Positions 7,957 to 15,802 of a stretch of 64,000 nucleotides of DNA are shown here, piece by piece. The notes beneath the pieces are model-generated. The model saw only the letters and a program-made list of their open reading frames with translations, was not told the DNA's origin and searched no databases. The DNA is from Dyadobacter sp. CY261 (GTDB lineage: Bacteria > Bacteroidota > Bacteroidia > Cytophagales > Spirosomataceae): positions 310,001 through 374,000 of the forward strand of contig NZ_JAKCPW010000002.1 of the NCBI RefSeq assembly GCF_021440085.1, given 5' to 3'. Both the position numbers and the translations under genes were made by a program. Position 1 is the first letter of the stretch. Every line of letters begins with the position of its first letter.

Positions 7957-9135
7957 TTATAAGCTGCTTAAAACCATATAGATAATCCTGAGGCTTACGA
8001 TGATGACGATCGTTCCAACCATGATCATCATGGTCTTGATCGGTAAGCGACGGGATAGTGTGGCGGCGATGGGCGCGGAGACCATACCACCGAGGATAAG
8101 GCCAAGCACCACTTGCCAATGTGAAAATCCGATAATGCTGATGAATGTAACCGAGCTTGCCAGCGAAACGAAGAACTCTGCCAGGTTCACGGAACCGATG
8201 GTGTACTTGGGATGCCTGCCCCGTGCGATCAATGTCGACGTGACAATTGGGCCCCAGCCGCCTCCACCGATGGAATCCAGCGTTCCGCCTGCCATCGCCA
8301 GCCAGCCAATCTTCTTGATCGGCCTCTTTTCAACTCGTTTCTTTAACGCTTTCTGGATGATAAGGATTCCCAGGATCAGCGTATAAATTGCCACCAGTGG
8401 CTTAATGATGTAAATGTATTGTTCAAGCGTTGACAGCAAATAGGCACCCGTGATCGCCCCGAGCACGCCGGGAAACAGGATCTTTTTGAAAAGCTTGCTG
8501 TTCACATTGCCGAATTTCAAATGCATATAGCCCGAAACCCCGCTTGTGAAAATCTCCGAAGTGTGCACGCTGGCGCTCACTGCCGACGGCGGAACGCCCA
8601 AAGTGAGCAGGAAAGTGGAGGCGGTTACGCCATAAGCCATGCCCAATGCGCCGTCGATCATCTGCGCTACAAAACCGCCGAGAATGTAATAAAAGAAACT
8701 CTCGTTCAGTTCCAGCTCATTCCAGAGGAGCGTGAGCCGGTCGGCGGTGAAAAAGGTAAACAGTAAATGCCCGACGATCATCAAGGCGATCGCCGAGAAG
8801 ATGTTAACGGCAATCTCCGTGCCGCTACGCTTGCGGATCGTAGCCGCCCAGAGCTTCTGCTGGATGGTTTCCCAGGTAAGGGGAATTTTTGTATTATTTC
8901 TGGAAACGGAAGCAACGGTTTTTGTATTTTCAGCCGGAGCCGCCGCAGACTGGAAGATTTCGTCCGATTCTTCCGGCAGATCGCGCAGAAAAACTGCCTT
9001 TCCCTGCTCACGCGCAAGCGCAGCCAAACGTCGATCTTCCTGAGGATCACCACTTGCGATATAAGCAACTTGTAGCGATTCCCAGCTTTTTTCGTCGTTT
9101 TCAGTTGAGGGTGTCAAATCCGCCGCTTCCTTCAA
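7957..9135 (-). CDS. TauE/SafE (TSUP) permease with precorrin-2 dehydrogenase-like N-terminal segment
   Basis: A 392-residue membrane protein. Residues from about 105 on carry the eight or so transmembrane segments of the TSUP family, with the ILGGFVAQMIDGALGMAYG repeat near 150 and GGTLDSIGGGGWGP in the second half. The family transports sulfite, sulfoacetate or similar anions. The first 60 residues contain LQVAYIASGDPQEDRRLAAL followed by AREQGKAVFLRDLPEESDEIF, which resembles the last third of the NAD-binding domain of precorrin-2 dehydrogenase (CysG/Met8). The rest of that domain is missing. The start is TTG at 9133-9135, and an in-frame TAG lies at 9139-9141, so the protein cannot extend further. 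It is the first gene of the sulfur operon. Confidence 0.82.
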   Translation of the reverse strand: MKEAADLTPSTENDEKSWESLQVAYIASGDPQEDRRLAALAREQGKAVFLRDLPEESDEIFQSAAAPAENTKTVASVSRNNTKIPLTWETIQQKLWAATIRKRSGTEIAVNIFSAIALMIVGHLLFTFFTADRLTLLWNELELNESFFYYILGGFVAQMIDGALGMAYGVTASTFLLTLGVPPSAVSASVHTSEIFTSGVSGYMHLKFGNVNSKLFKKILFPGVLGAITGAYLLSTLEQYIYIIKPLVAIYTLILGILIIQKALKKRVEKRPIKKIGWLAMAGGTLDSIGGGGWGPIVTSTLIARGRHPKYTIGSVNLAEFFVSLASSVTFISIIGFSHWQVVLGLILGGMVSAPIAATLSRRLPIKTMMIMVGTIVIIVSLRIIYMVLSSL

Positions 9136-9143
9136 AGTCTATG

Positions 9144-9203
9144 TAGTATACTATAATTATAGAGTAAACTTTCAAGAAAATAGCAAACGGAAGTTTGCTA
9201 TTT
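9144..9203 (-). promoter_or_regulatory. Leader of the sulfur operon: stem-loop and AT palindromes
   Basis: Just downstream of the predicted promoter is an 11-bp perfect stem (9178-9188 with 9193-9203) closing a 4-nt loop. Two overlapping perfect palindromes follow: CTATAATTATAG (9151-9162) and TAGTATACTA (9144-9153). They lie between the expected transcription start and the permease start codon, where a repressor operator or an mRNA leader structure would sit. The stem-loop could also terminate the oxidoreductase gene ending at 9263. Confidence 0.5.
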
Positions 9204-9211
9204 CAGGACGG

Positions 9212-9242
9212 CAAATTTAAGATCAATTTATTAGTTTTCAAA
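9212..9242 (-). promoter_or_regulatory. Bacteroidota-type promoter of the sulfur operon
   Basis: On the minus strand, TTTG (9239-9242) is followed after exactly 19 bp by TAAATTTG (9212-9219). This matches the TTTG-N19/20-TAnnTTTG consensus recognised by the Bacteroidota primary sigma factor. The predicted start would be near 9205, about 70 nt before the permease start codon. Confidence 0.65.
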
Positions 9243-9262
9243 GAATAAAAACGAAGGCCGTG

Positions 9263-11536
9263 CTAATATACACGGACTTCCATGAGAGATACCGGCACAT
9301 GCACGTGGCTGTTTTTCAGCCTGATTTTCAGCGAATGGGTATTCACCGGGCGGTCGAGCACGAGTGTTCTTTTGGTCAGGTGGTTGTCAGATATTGTCCC
9401 AATTACATGGTCAGCATCATCCAGCACTTCCACTTCCTGCACGCAAAACGGCATCACCGTCTCAGGATGGACGTAAATTACATTCTCCATCGGATGGTCG
9501 AAATCGGTGTCGAAAACGAAGTTTATTTTTGAAATCTGCTGATTCTCATTCCATTGGATATTCAGTTCCGGATTTCTGTCGGCGATGTCGGCGACCCATG
9601 CATTCGGGCCGGAAACAGGGCGGTGCAGGCCGTTTCGAAGGCTTTCTGTTCCGAAAAGTAGAATAGGTTCGCTCAATGTGAATGCAAGGTTCAAACCGGC
9701 CGGGCGCCGTTGCGGGCACCAGAACTCGAAAGTGTCAACACCGAGGTCTTCGGTCGGTTCCTGCTTTCCATAGTTGGAAACAGCCGGGTTAGTGGCATTG
9801 AATACAGTTACCAATCCGGTGACGCGCTGTTCGCTGTATTGAATTTTGACATGCTCATTTTTCAGGAAGCAGACGAACGCGTAGCATTCTTCTGAAAAAT
9901 AACTGCCCCAGTGCAAAACCAATTCATGTTTACCTTTGGTCAGTTGGTAGTTTTTGGTTTCCAGCGTTACGTCAGGCGTGTGGTTAAAGGGTTTGCTGCT
10001 TTTGCGTAGTTCAGTAACGAGCTCAGTGTCCTGTAATGCTTCCACCCAAACATTTACCGCAGGCATTGAAGTTTTGACAGGCAACATCTGCGCTACGGAA
10101 TGCTCGATGGTTCTCCATTGATCCGAACCTGTTAACCCTTTTAATTCCAATGTGGAAGATGCGCTGATTTTGGCGCTGTTAATCAGGTTCTCCGGATCGG
10201 AGATGGATGTTTGAGGAAGATATTGTCCCGATCGCCACAATTCGAGTTGCAGTTCTTCCAAGTGCTTTTCACCTACTTCCCGCGGCGAGCAGTTGTGTCT
10301 TTTAGCTACCGCCGCGGCGATAGCCACCGCCTGTCCGCCCGTCGCGCTCGTAGCCATTACGCGTGTGGAGGCAAATGCGACATGTGTTGCGCTGATGATG
10401 CGGCCTGCGATGAAGAGGTTTTCGATATTTTTACTGTAATAACAGCGGTAAGGAATACTGTACACGCCCTTGCTATGCCATTGGTTGCAACCCGCCTGGT
10501 CGGAGTAAACGCCGTCGGCAGGGTGGAGGTCGAGGCTCCAACCTCCAAATGCGACAGTGTCGTGAAATGTTTTTTGTTCGACGACATCCTGCTGTTTCAG
10601 CAAATAATCGCCTTCGAACCGACGGCTTTCGCGCTTGCCGGGAATAGTACCGACCCATTCGAGCGTCAAATTTTCAGATTCAGGAAATTCACCGGAATTT
10701 TTAATGTAGTTCCACGCCCCGTAAATGACCTTCCAAAGCTCCCATTTGATCTGCTCGGTGTCATGCACGGTATCCAGCCGCCCGCCATATTCCAGCCACC
10801 ACAAGCGGCAGCCAAAGTCTTTGGGATTGAAGGTTTTATAACGCGGAATATCAGTAATATTCTGCATAGCGAATGCAGGCGGAACGTACTTCACCGGCCG
10901 GCCTATATCTTTGGAATAGAAATACATCGAATGTCCCAGCAGTTCGCCATAAGCCTGGTCGGGCGCGAATTTTTCCCCAAATTCCTCTGCCGACTCCGCG
11001 CCCATCCTGAATGCAGCACCCGCCAGAAATCCGACGATGCCATCCCCCGATGAATCGCAGAAAAGGGGTGCCGTTAGTATGTATTTCGTACTATTCTGAC
11101 TGCAAAATGCATGCACCGCTTCGATCTTCTCTCCATGTTGTGCCTTATCGAGATCGAAGACCGCTGTATTCAACAGCAGCGTAATGTTTTTCTCCTGCGT
11201 CACTTTTTCTAGCAACACGGTATCGAATATCAACGGGTTCCCATCCGGGTTACGGAAGGCATTTTCGAGCATAATCTCATCGATGACGCCGCCTTCCCGT
11301 GCCCAGCGGTTGTTATTGCCCATATGCGAGGTTGCCCCCAGTATCCATAGCCGTACCTCGCTTGAACAGTTGCCGCCTAGCACTGGCCGGTCTTGTACCA
11401 GTGTCACTTTCAATCCGGCCCTTGCGGCGGTTATCGCTCCGCAAGTACCCGTCAATCCGCCTCCTACAATTACCAGGTCTGCTTCAAGCGCAATGGTTTT
11501 GGGTTGTCTTTTGTGTGTCGATTCTCCGATTATCAT
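9263..11536 (-). CDS. FAD-dependent oxidoreductase, cytoplasmic, with C-terminal beta domain
   Basis: A 757-residue protein of the FAD_oxidored (PF12831-like) family. The dinucleotide-binding motif VIVGGGLTGTCGAITAARAG lies at about 22-41, then a DRPVLGGNCSSEVR signature and, near 380-400, FIAGRIISATHVAFASTRVM. Residues beyond about 460 form a separate beta-rich region, perhaps a carbohydrate-binding-like domain. There is no signal peptide, unlike the paralogue at 19411-21369, so it probably acts in the cytoplasm. Substrate is unknown; such genes recur in polysaccharide loci. It lies 48 bp downstream of the GH2 gene in the same direction, so the two are probably cotranscribed. Confidence 0.83.
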   Translation of the reverse strand: MIIGESTHKRQPKTIALEADLVIVGGGLTGTCGAITAARAGLKVTLVQDRPVLGGNCSSEVRLWILGATSHMGNNNRWAREGGVIDEIMLENAFRNPDGNPLIFDTVLLEKVTQEKNITLLLNTAVFDLDKAQHGEKIEAVHAFCSQNSTKYILTAPLFCDSSGDGIVGFLAGAAFRMGAESAEEFGEKFAPDQAYGELLGHSMYFYSKDIGRPVKYVPPAFAMQNITDIPRYKTFNPKDFGCRLWWLEYGGRLDTVHDTEQIKWELWKVIYGAWNYIKNSGEFPESENLTLEWVGTIPGKRESRRFEGDYLLKQQDVVEQKTFHDTVAFGGWSLDLHPADGVYSDQAGCNQWHSKGVYSIPYRCYYSKNIENLFIAGRIISATHVAFASTRVMATSATGGQAVAIAAAVAKRHNCSPREVGEKHLEELQLELWRSGQYLPQTSISDPENLINSAKISASSTLELKGLTGSDQWRTIEHSVAQMLPVKTSMPAVNVWVEALQDTELVTELRKSSKPFNHTPDVTLETKNYQLTKGKHELVLHWGSYFSEECYAFVCFLKNEHVKIQYSEQRVTGLVTVFNATNPAVSNYGKQEPTEDLGVDTFEFWCPQRRPAGLNLAFTLSEPILLFGTESLRNGLHRPVSGPNAWVADIADRNPELNIQWNENQQISKINFVFDTDFDHPMENVIYVHPETVMPFCVQEVEVLDDADHVIGTISDNHLTKRTLVLDRPVNTHSLKIRLKNSHVHVPVSLMEVRVY

Positions 11537-11584
11537 CTTGTCAGGTCTTTATATGTCATCGTTTGGCAGCTTCGCGCAGCCATG

Positions 11585-13675
11585 TTATTTCAGTTCAATG
11601 TCGGTTTGGGTAGTGATAAAACCGGTTGGTTTTGAGATTGTAATGTGTATTTGTTTGTCAAATCCACGCACAGGAATTGTGACATCCTTGCTTTCTCCCG
11701 GGTTGAGATCCGGTAAAGCAAAGCTGTTTTCACCCGCTTTCAGCATGTAGCCTTTAAGCGTCCGTGCCGGGAAATCGCCGCGTGACGTGATTTTGAGAAC
11801 GAGTTGATGCATACCCTGGTCGCCGGTAGTGAAGCGGGCTTTTTCAATTAGTACCGGTGAAAATTCCCTTTGGTGAACCGGATAAGCCAGTCTCGGCGAG
11901 CGATCGGGCCCGACAATGCCCCACGGACGAAAACCATTTACATTGGTACCAAACAGCTTGCTGCGGTAGTCGTTATAAGTCCACCATGAAGCTCCTACTA
12001 CAAAAGGCCGCTTGCGGATTTCAACCATCACATCACTTAAATGCTGCGCCTGCCCAGCCTCGCCGCCCTTGCCGTCGGAACGCGTGCCCCATTCGCTGAT
12101 GAACACGGGCTTGTCGGGATAGAGCTTATGGATGTGGTCAAGCGACTTGGCATGGCCGCCGTAAGTATTGGTTGAAACAAAATCCACATACTGGCTGGCT
12201 TCGTCCTCTGGTTTTGCGGGTAGGGAATTCAACAACATACTCGCGAACGTGTACAGGCGTGTGGGATCAAGCTCACGTGCGTAGGCGATCATATCTTTCG
12301 TCCAGCGCTGGCCGCCGGGCACAGTGGAAGCGTATTCATTCCCGACACTGTACGCAATCACGCTCGGGTGGTTCCAGTCGCGCTCGACCATTTCACGGAA
12401 CTGTGCGCGGAATTTGACCCGCATGGAGTCATTATCCATTTGCTTTGGCGTGAGCTGCCAGTTGCCGGCTTCGGTGATGATCAGCATTCCGTAGCGGTCG
12501 GCAAGGTCATAGTAGTACTCAGATGGCGTGTAATGCGTGAGGCGCTGAAACTCCATGCCCGCTTCTTTCATCAGACGGAAGTCTTTTTCGACCAGCCAAT
12601 CCGGCTCCACGGTGCCAAGGCCGGGATAATCGATTACCCTGTTGCCGCCACCCACTTTCACCGGTTTTCCATTCAAAAGAAGTTGCGCGCCGCTTACTTT
12701 AATTTCCCTGATCCCGAAATTCGAAGCAAGCGTATCCGCTCCGACGACAGTTTTCAACTCATATAGATTTGGCTGATCCAGGTCCCAAAGCTTTACCTGC
12801 GCCGCCGTCAACGCTGCCTCGGCTTCAATCAATGCTGTTTGCCCGGCCGGAATGCTTTCGGCTTTTGTCTTCCAGCGCAATGTCAATGGTTTTTTGTCCT
12901 GCAAAATCGTCAGATCAAGTTTCGGCGAAGCTGGATTGGATGATGCGTTGCGAATCCGGACTTTGGCTTTCACCACAGCCGAGCCTTTTGTTAGATCAGG
13001 GACCGTTTCGATCTTGACATTTTCTGTATAAACCTCCGTTTCGATCGTCAGGTACACAGGCCGGATAATGCCGCCATAGTTCACCCAGCCCACAAAACCA
13101 TCATTCACATTTCCACTGTCCTTAATGCCCGGAATGGTATTCGTTTTCCACGTATCATTGTTCACCGCCACGACGAGCAGGTTGTCCCCATCTTTGAGTT
13201 TGTCCGTCACATCGAAGCTGAACGGCGTGTATCCGCCCTCATGCTCACCCACATTTTGTCCGTTCAGCCATACATTCGTTTTATAAAAAGCGGCATCGAA
13301 ATGCAGGATCACCCGCTTACCGGTAGTGCGTTTCCACGCAAATGTTTTGCGGTACCAGGCTGTGCCCGTATAAAATTCATAGCGCGGGTCGGTGGAGAAG
13401 CAATGTGGCACCGTCACCTTATCCTGACGGTTTTCCTGGGCAACTCCCTCGCGGTACCATTGGTTGGCAATGCCCAGCCCGGCGGGATCAAGCAGGAACC
13501 ACCATTCGCCATGGAGCGGAATCGCGTTGGGTTGCCGGAGATGGTACTGGGCCACACCTGGCTGGGCCACACCTGGCTGGGCCACATCTGGCTGGGCCAC
13601 ACTTGGCTGGGCCACCAGTCCCGAGGAGGAGAGGGATAATGCTAGGAGAGAGATTAAAAGGGTTAAGCGTTTCAT
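11585..13675 (-). CDS. Glycoside hydrolase family 2 enzyme, exported
   Basis: A 696-residue GH2-type beta-glycosidase (galactosidase, glucuronidase or mannosidase-like). Order: signal peptide (MKRLTLLISLLALSLSSSG), short pentapeptide repeat tract, sugar-binding jelly roll, immunoglobulin-like domain, TIM barrel. The acid/base glutamate is visible in AYSVGNEYAS and the nucleophile in VFISEWGT. I chose the ATG at 13673-13675, which gives the signal peptide; a longer in-frame ORF upstream adds 37 residues of non-signal sequence. Location is periplasmic or outer-membrane associated. Sugar specificity cannot be read from the sequence. It is the first gene of a likely two-gene unit with the downstream oxidoreductase. 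Confidence 0.88.
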   Translation of the reverse strand: MKRLTLLISLLALSLSSSGLVAQPSVAQPDVAQPGVAQPGVAQYHLRQPNAIPLHGEWWFLLDPAGLGIANQWYREGVAQENRQDKVTVPHCFSTDPRYEFYTGTAWYRKTFAWKRTTGKRVILHFDAAFYKTNVWLNGQNVGEHEGGYTPFSFDVTDKLKDGDNLLVVAVNNDTWKTNTIPGIKDSGNVNDGFVGWVNYGGIIRPVYLTIETEVYTENVKIETVPDLTKGSAVVKAKVRIRNASSNPASPKLDLTILQDKKPLTLRWKTKAESIPAGQTALIEAEAALTAAQVKLWDLDQPNLYELKTVVGADTLASNFGIREIKVSGAQLLLNGKPVKVGGGNRVIDYPGLGTVEPDWLVEKDFRLMKEAGMEFQRLTHYTPSEYYYDLADRYGMLIITEAGNWQLTPKQMDNDSMRVKFRAQFREMVERDWNHPSVIAYSVGNEYASTVPGGQRWTKDMIAYARELDPTRLYTFASMLLNSLPAKPEDEASQYVDFVSTNTYGGHAKSLDHIHKLYPDKPVFISEWGTRSDGKGGEAGQAQHLSDVMVEIRKRPFVVGASWWTYNDYRSKLFGTNVNGFRPWGIVGPDRSPRLAYPVHQREFSPVLIEKARFTTGDQGMHQLVLKITSRGDFPARTLKGYMLKAGENSFALPDLNPGESKDVTIPVRGFDKQIHITISKPTGFITTQTDIELK
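13547..13615. repeat. 15-bp in-frame tandem repeat (about 4.6 copies)
   Basis: Consecutive 15-bp units of CTGGGCCACACCTGG start at 13547, 13562, 13577 and 13592, with one or two substitutions, plus a partial unit. In the GH2 reading frame they encode VAQP-X pentapeptides (residues 21-43) just after the signal peptide. The period is a multiple of three, so copy-number change would not break the frame. Confidence 0.9.
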
Positions 13676-13741
13676 TATGTGGATGTCGTTCGGTTGAGGT
13701 TTGTTTTGTTCGGGTTTAATTTGTAAAAAGCATTTTGAGTT

Positions 13742-14008
13742 ATGGCCACTTCGCACACCACTCCGACCCGTCTGAGCAATCTCCAAAGCGAGTTGCTGAA
13801 ACTATATGCCCACAATGTTTCTGATGATCAATTAAGAGATATCCGGAAAATGCCTGCCGATTATTTCGCCGCGAAAATCGATGCGGAAATAGATCATTTG
13901 TGGGATGCGAATGGCTGGAATGAACAAACCATCGAGTCCTGGAAGTCCGAGCATATGCGTCGCAAGTCTTTGCAGACTGCGCCATCGTTGCGAATGTTGA
14001 CCATTTAG
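13742..14008 (+). CDS. Antitoxin-like small protein, C-terminus altered
   Basis: An 88-residue protein starting MATSHTTPTRLSNLQSELLK and continuing with YAHNVSDDQLRDIRKMPADY and WNEQTIESWKSEHMR. This is the pattern of a small helical family that is usually encoded just before PIN-family toxins in Cytophagales and cyanobacteria; I recall the pattern and have not searched it. From about residue 72 the sequence departs from that pattern, because the reading frame runs out of register into the remnant of the toxin gene. It is probably a truncated antitoxin; whether it is expressed is unknown. Confidence 0.6.
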   Translation: MATSHTTPTRLSNLQSELLKLYAHNVSDDQLRDIRKMPADYFAAKIDAEIDHLWDANGWNEQTIESWKSEHMRRKSLQTAPSLRMLTI

Positions 14009-14106
14009 TTTCCGAAGGCCGCCATTTTAATATGCTCAAGGACATAGATTTTCCCAGGTTATCTGTCATTAAAGTGGACGAGTTTCTTCAAATGTTGACT
14101 GTGTAA
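13954..14106 (+). pseudogene. PIN-family toxin remnant (C-terminal 50 residues)
   Basis: Read in the +1 frame relative to the antitoxin, 13954-14106 encodes YASQVFADCAIVANVDHLVS, then EGRHFNMLKDIDFPRLSVIK and VDEFLQMLTV followed by TAA. This matches the end of PIN-family toxins (a DCAIAAN-type acidic motif, then a RHF...L...FP...V motif). The N-terminal two thirds, including the first catalytic Asp, are absent, so a deletion joined the antitoxin 3' end to the toxin 3' end. The last 38 bp overlap the symporter gene on the other strand. Confidence 0.75.
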
Positions 14107-15793
14107 TTGGTTCAAGCGACACCTTCCTTGCCGCCAGGAACGGTATCAGCGCGGAAAACAGTACCACTGTCGCGATGGCCGCGGTGATCCATGTGCCATC
14201 GGTGGTCAGGAGGCTCAGGATGTAGAGCATTACTGCCGTAAAAAGCAGCGCGCCGGTGATCACCTGCAATCCAAAACGGTTTTGCTTTTGCACTAATAAT
14301 GCTTCTTCGGCATCCGCTTCCTCGGCAACCTGCCTGCGCTGGTCTTTCGAGAGCATGTAAATGGTGTATTCACTGGCAATCAGGTTCTTTGATCTTGCCC
14401 ACAGCTCGTAAGCAAGCAATAGCAGCAGCGGCAGCCCGACTCCCACGATCGTTTCCATTCCGCGCGACAGTTTGAAATCCAGCAGCGACGGCGCCAGCGT
14501 TTTGAAAAACAAGTTGACGCACAAGCCAATGCACGTGACCCAAAGCGTGGTGCGCCCGTTGAGTCTTTTGGAAAACAATGCCCAAAGCGGCGGCGCGAGC
14601 AATGGCCCGCCTGAGATGGCCGAAATGCTGAGTACTACTTCCACTATACCGCCCGCGGCCGGAACGAGCAATGCAATGCCGATCATACCGAGCCCAAAAA
14701 ACCAGGACGAACCCCGCGCGACGCGGATGAGCTGCCGGTCGGAGGCGCCCGGGTTAACCATTCCTTTATAAATGTCATTGGTGAAAACCGCCGAAACCAC
14801 ATTCAAAGCCGTGTTGGCGCTGGCCGAGGTGGAGAAGTACATGCCCGTGAGCATGAGCCCGAGCAGGCCCGGAGGCAACACCAGTTTGCATATCATGAGG
14901 TAAGCATTTTCGGTATCCAGACCAGTCAATGCCGGGTTAATCGCCTTATAAATCATCGGCGGAAACATCCAGATCACGGGGCTGATGAGGTAGAGACCCG
15001 CGAAGAGAAATGCCACTTTTTTTGCTGACTTTTCGCTGTCGACGCTTGTGTAGCGTTGCACCATGGTCCAGTTGCCGCCGATGTAGCAAATGTGGTAAAT
15101 CACAAATGCTGCCACGAAGCCGAGGGTGTACTCGCCGTTGAGCAGGTTGAAAAAGTCATCCGGTATTTTGCTGGTAAAACCTTCCCAGCCGCCTACCTTA
15201 TTGAACGAAAGGGGCAGCAAAATGAAAACGGCCGCGGAGAGCACCACAAACTGCAAAATGTCCGTCACCATCACAGCCCAAAGCCCGCCGACAGCTGTGT
15301 AGGCGATCATAAAAAGTCCCAAACCGATGGTACAAGGCACCAGCGGCAAGTCCAGCGAAGCACTTACCAGTTTCGCCACGGGATACAACACCGAGCCTTT
15401 GATAAACACAGAAACCAGCGTAAAAATGAAGATATATGTCTTCTGAACAGGTAGCCCGAGCCGTTCGCGGATGAACTCGGCGGCGGTTAATGCGCCCGTT
15501 CGTTTCCATCGCGGAGCCAGATAAAGAGCGGTGACCAGCGCGCCAATGCACATCGTCCATTGAATGGTAATCGCGACCCAGCCGTGTTTGTAGGCGATGG
15601 AACCCCAGGCTACAAAAGTACCGGCTGAGAAGAAGCTCATAAAAAGCGACAATCCGCCGATAAACCAGGGAACCGCTTCTCCCCCGGCAAAAAAGGATTT
15701 CAAATTGCGCCCAGTCCGGGCAAAAAGCATCCCAATGCCCATCACGAATGCGGAGAATACGAGAATGACAATGGTATCGGTGGTATTATTCAT
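14069..15793 (-). CDS. Sodium:solute symporter (SSS family)
   Basis: A 574-residue inner-membrane protein with about 13 hydrophobic segments. It contains a GGLSLFMSFFSAGTFVAWGS segment (about 46-65) and a YFSTSASANTALNVVSAVF segment typical of SSS transporters. These take up sugars, sialic acid, amino acids or other solutes with Na+. The location in a glycan locus suggests uptake of a released sugar or oxidised sugar product. It lies 9 bp downstream of the six-hairpin gene. The last 11 or so residues overlap the toxin remnant on the opposite strand. Confidence 0.9.
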   Translation of the reverse strand: MNNTTDTIVILVFSAFVMGIGMLFARTGRNLKSFFAGGEAVPWFIGGLSLFMSFFSAGTFVAWGSIAYKHGWVAITIQWTMCIGALVTALYLAPRWKRTGALTAAEFIRERLGLPVQKTYIFIFTLVSVFIKGSVLYPVAKLVSASLDLPLVPCTIGLGLFMIAYTAVGGLWAVMVTDILQFVVLSAAVFILLPLSFNKVGGWEGFTSKIPDDFFNLLNGEYTLGFVAAFVIYHICYIGGNWTMVQRYTSVDSEKSAKKVAFLFAGLYLISPVIWMFPPMIYKAINPALTGLDTENAYLMICKLVLPPGLLGLMLTGMYFSTSASANTALNVVSAVFTNDIYKGMVNPGASDRQLIRVARGSSWFFGLGMIGIALLVPAAGGIVEVVLSISAISGGPLLAPPLWALFSKRLNGRTTLWVTCIGLCVNLFFKTLAPSLLDFKLSRGMETIVGVGLPLLLLLAYELWARSKNLIASEYTIYMLSKDQRRQVAEEADAEEALLVQKQNRFGLQVITGALLFTAVMLYILSLLTTDGTWITAAIATVVLFSALIPFLAARKVSLEPITQSTFEETRPL

Positions 15794-15802
15794 GAGGTTC
15801 GG

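Noticed and set aside
10211..11053. 280-codon plus-strand ORF
   Set aside because: Antisense to the FAD oxidoreductase, which has clear FAD motifs; the translation looks random and Arg/Phe-rich.
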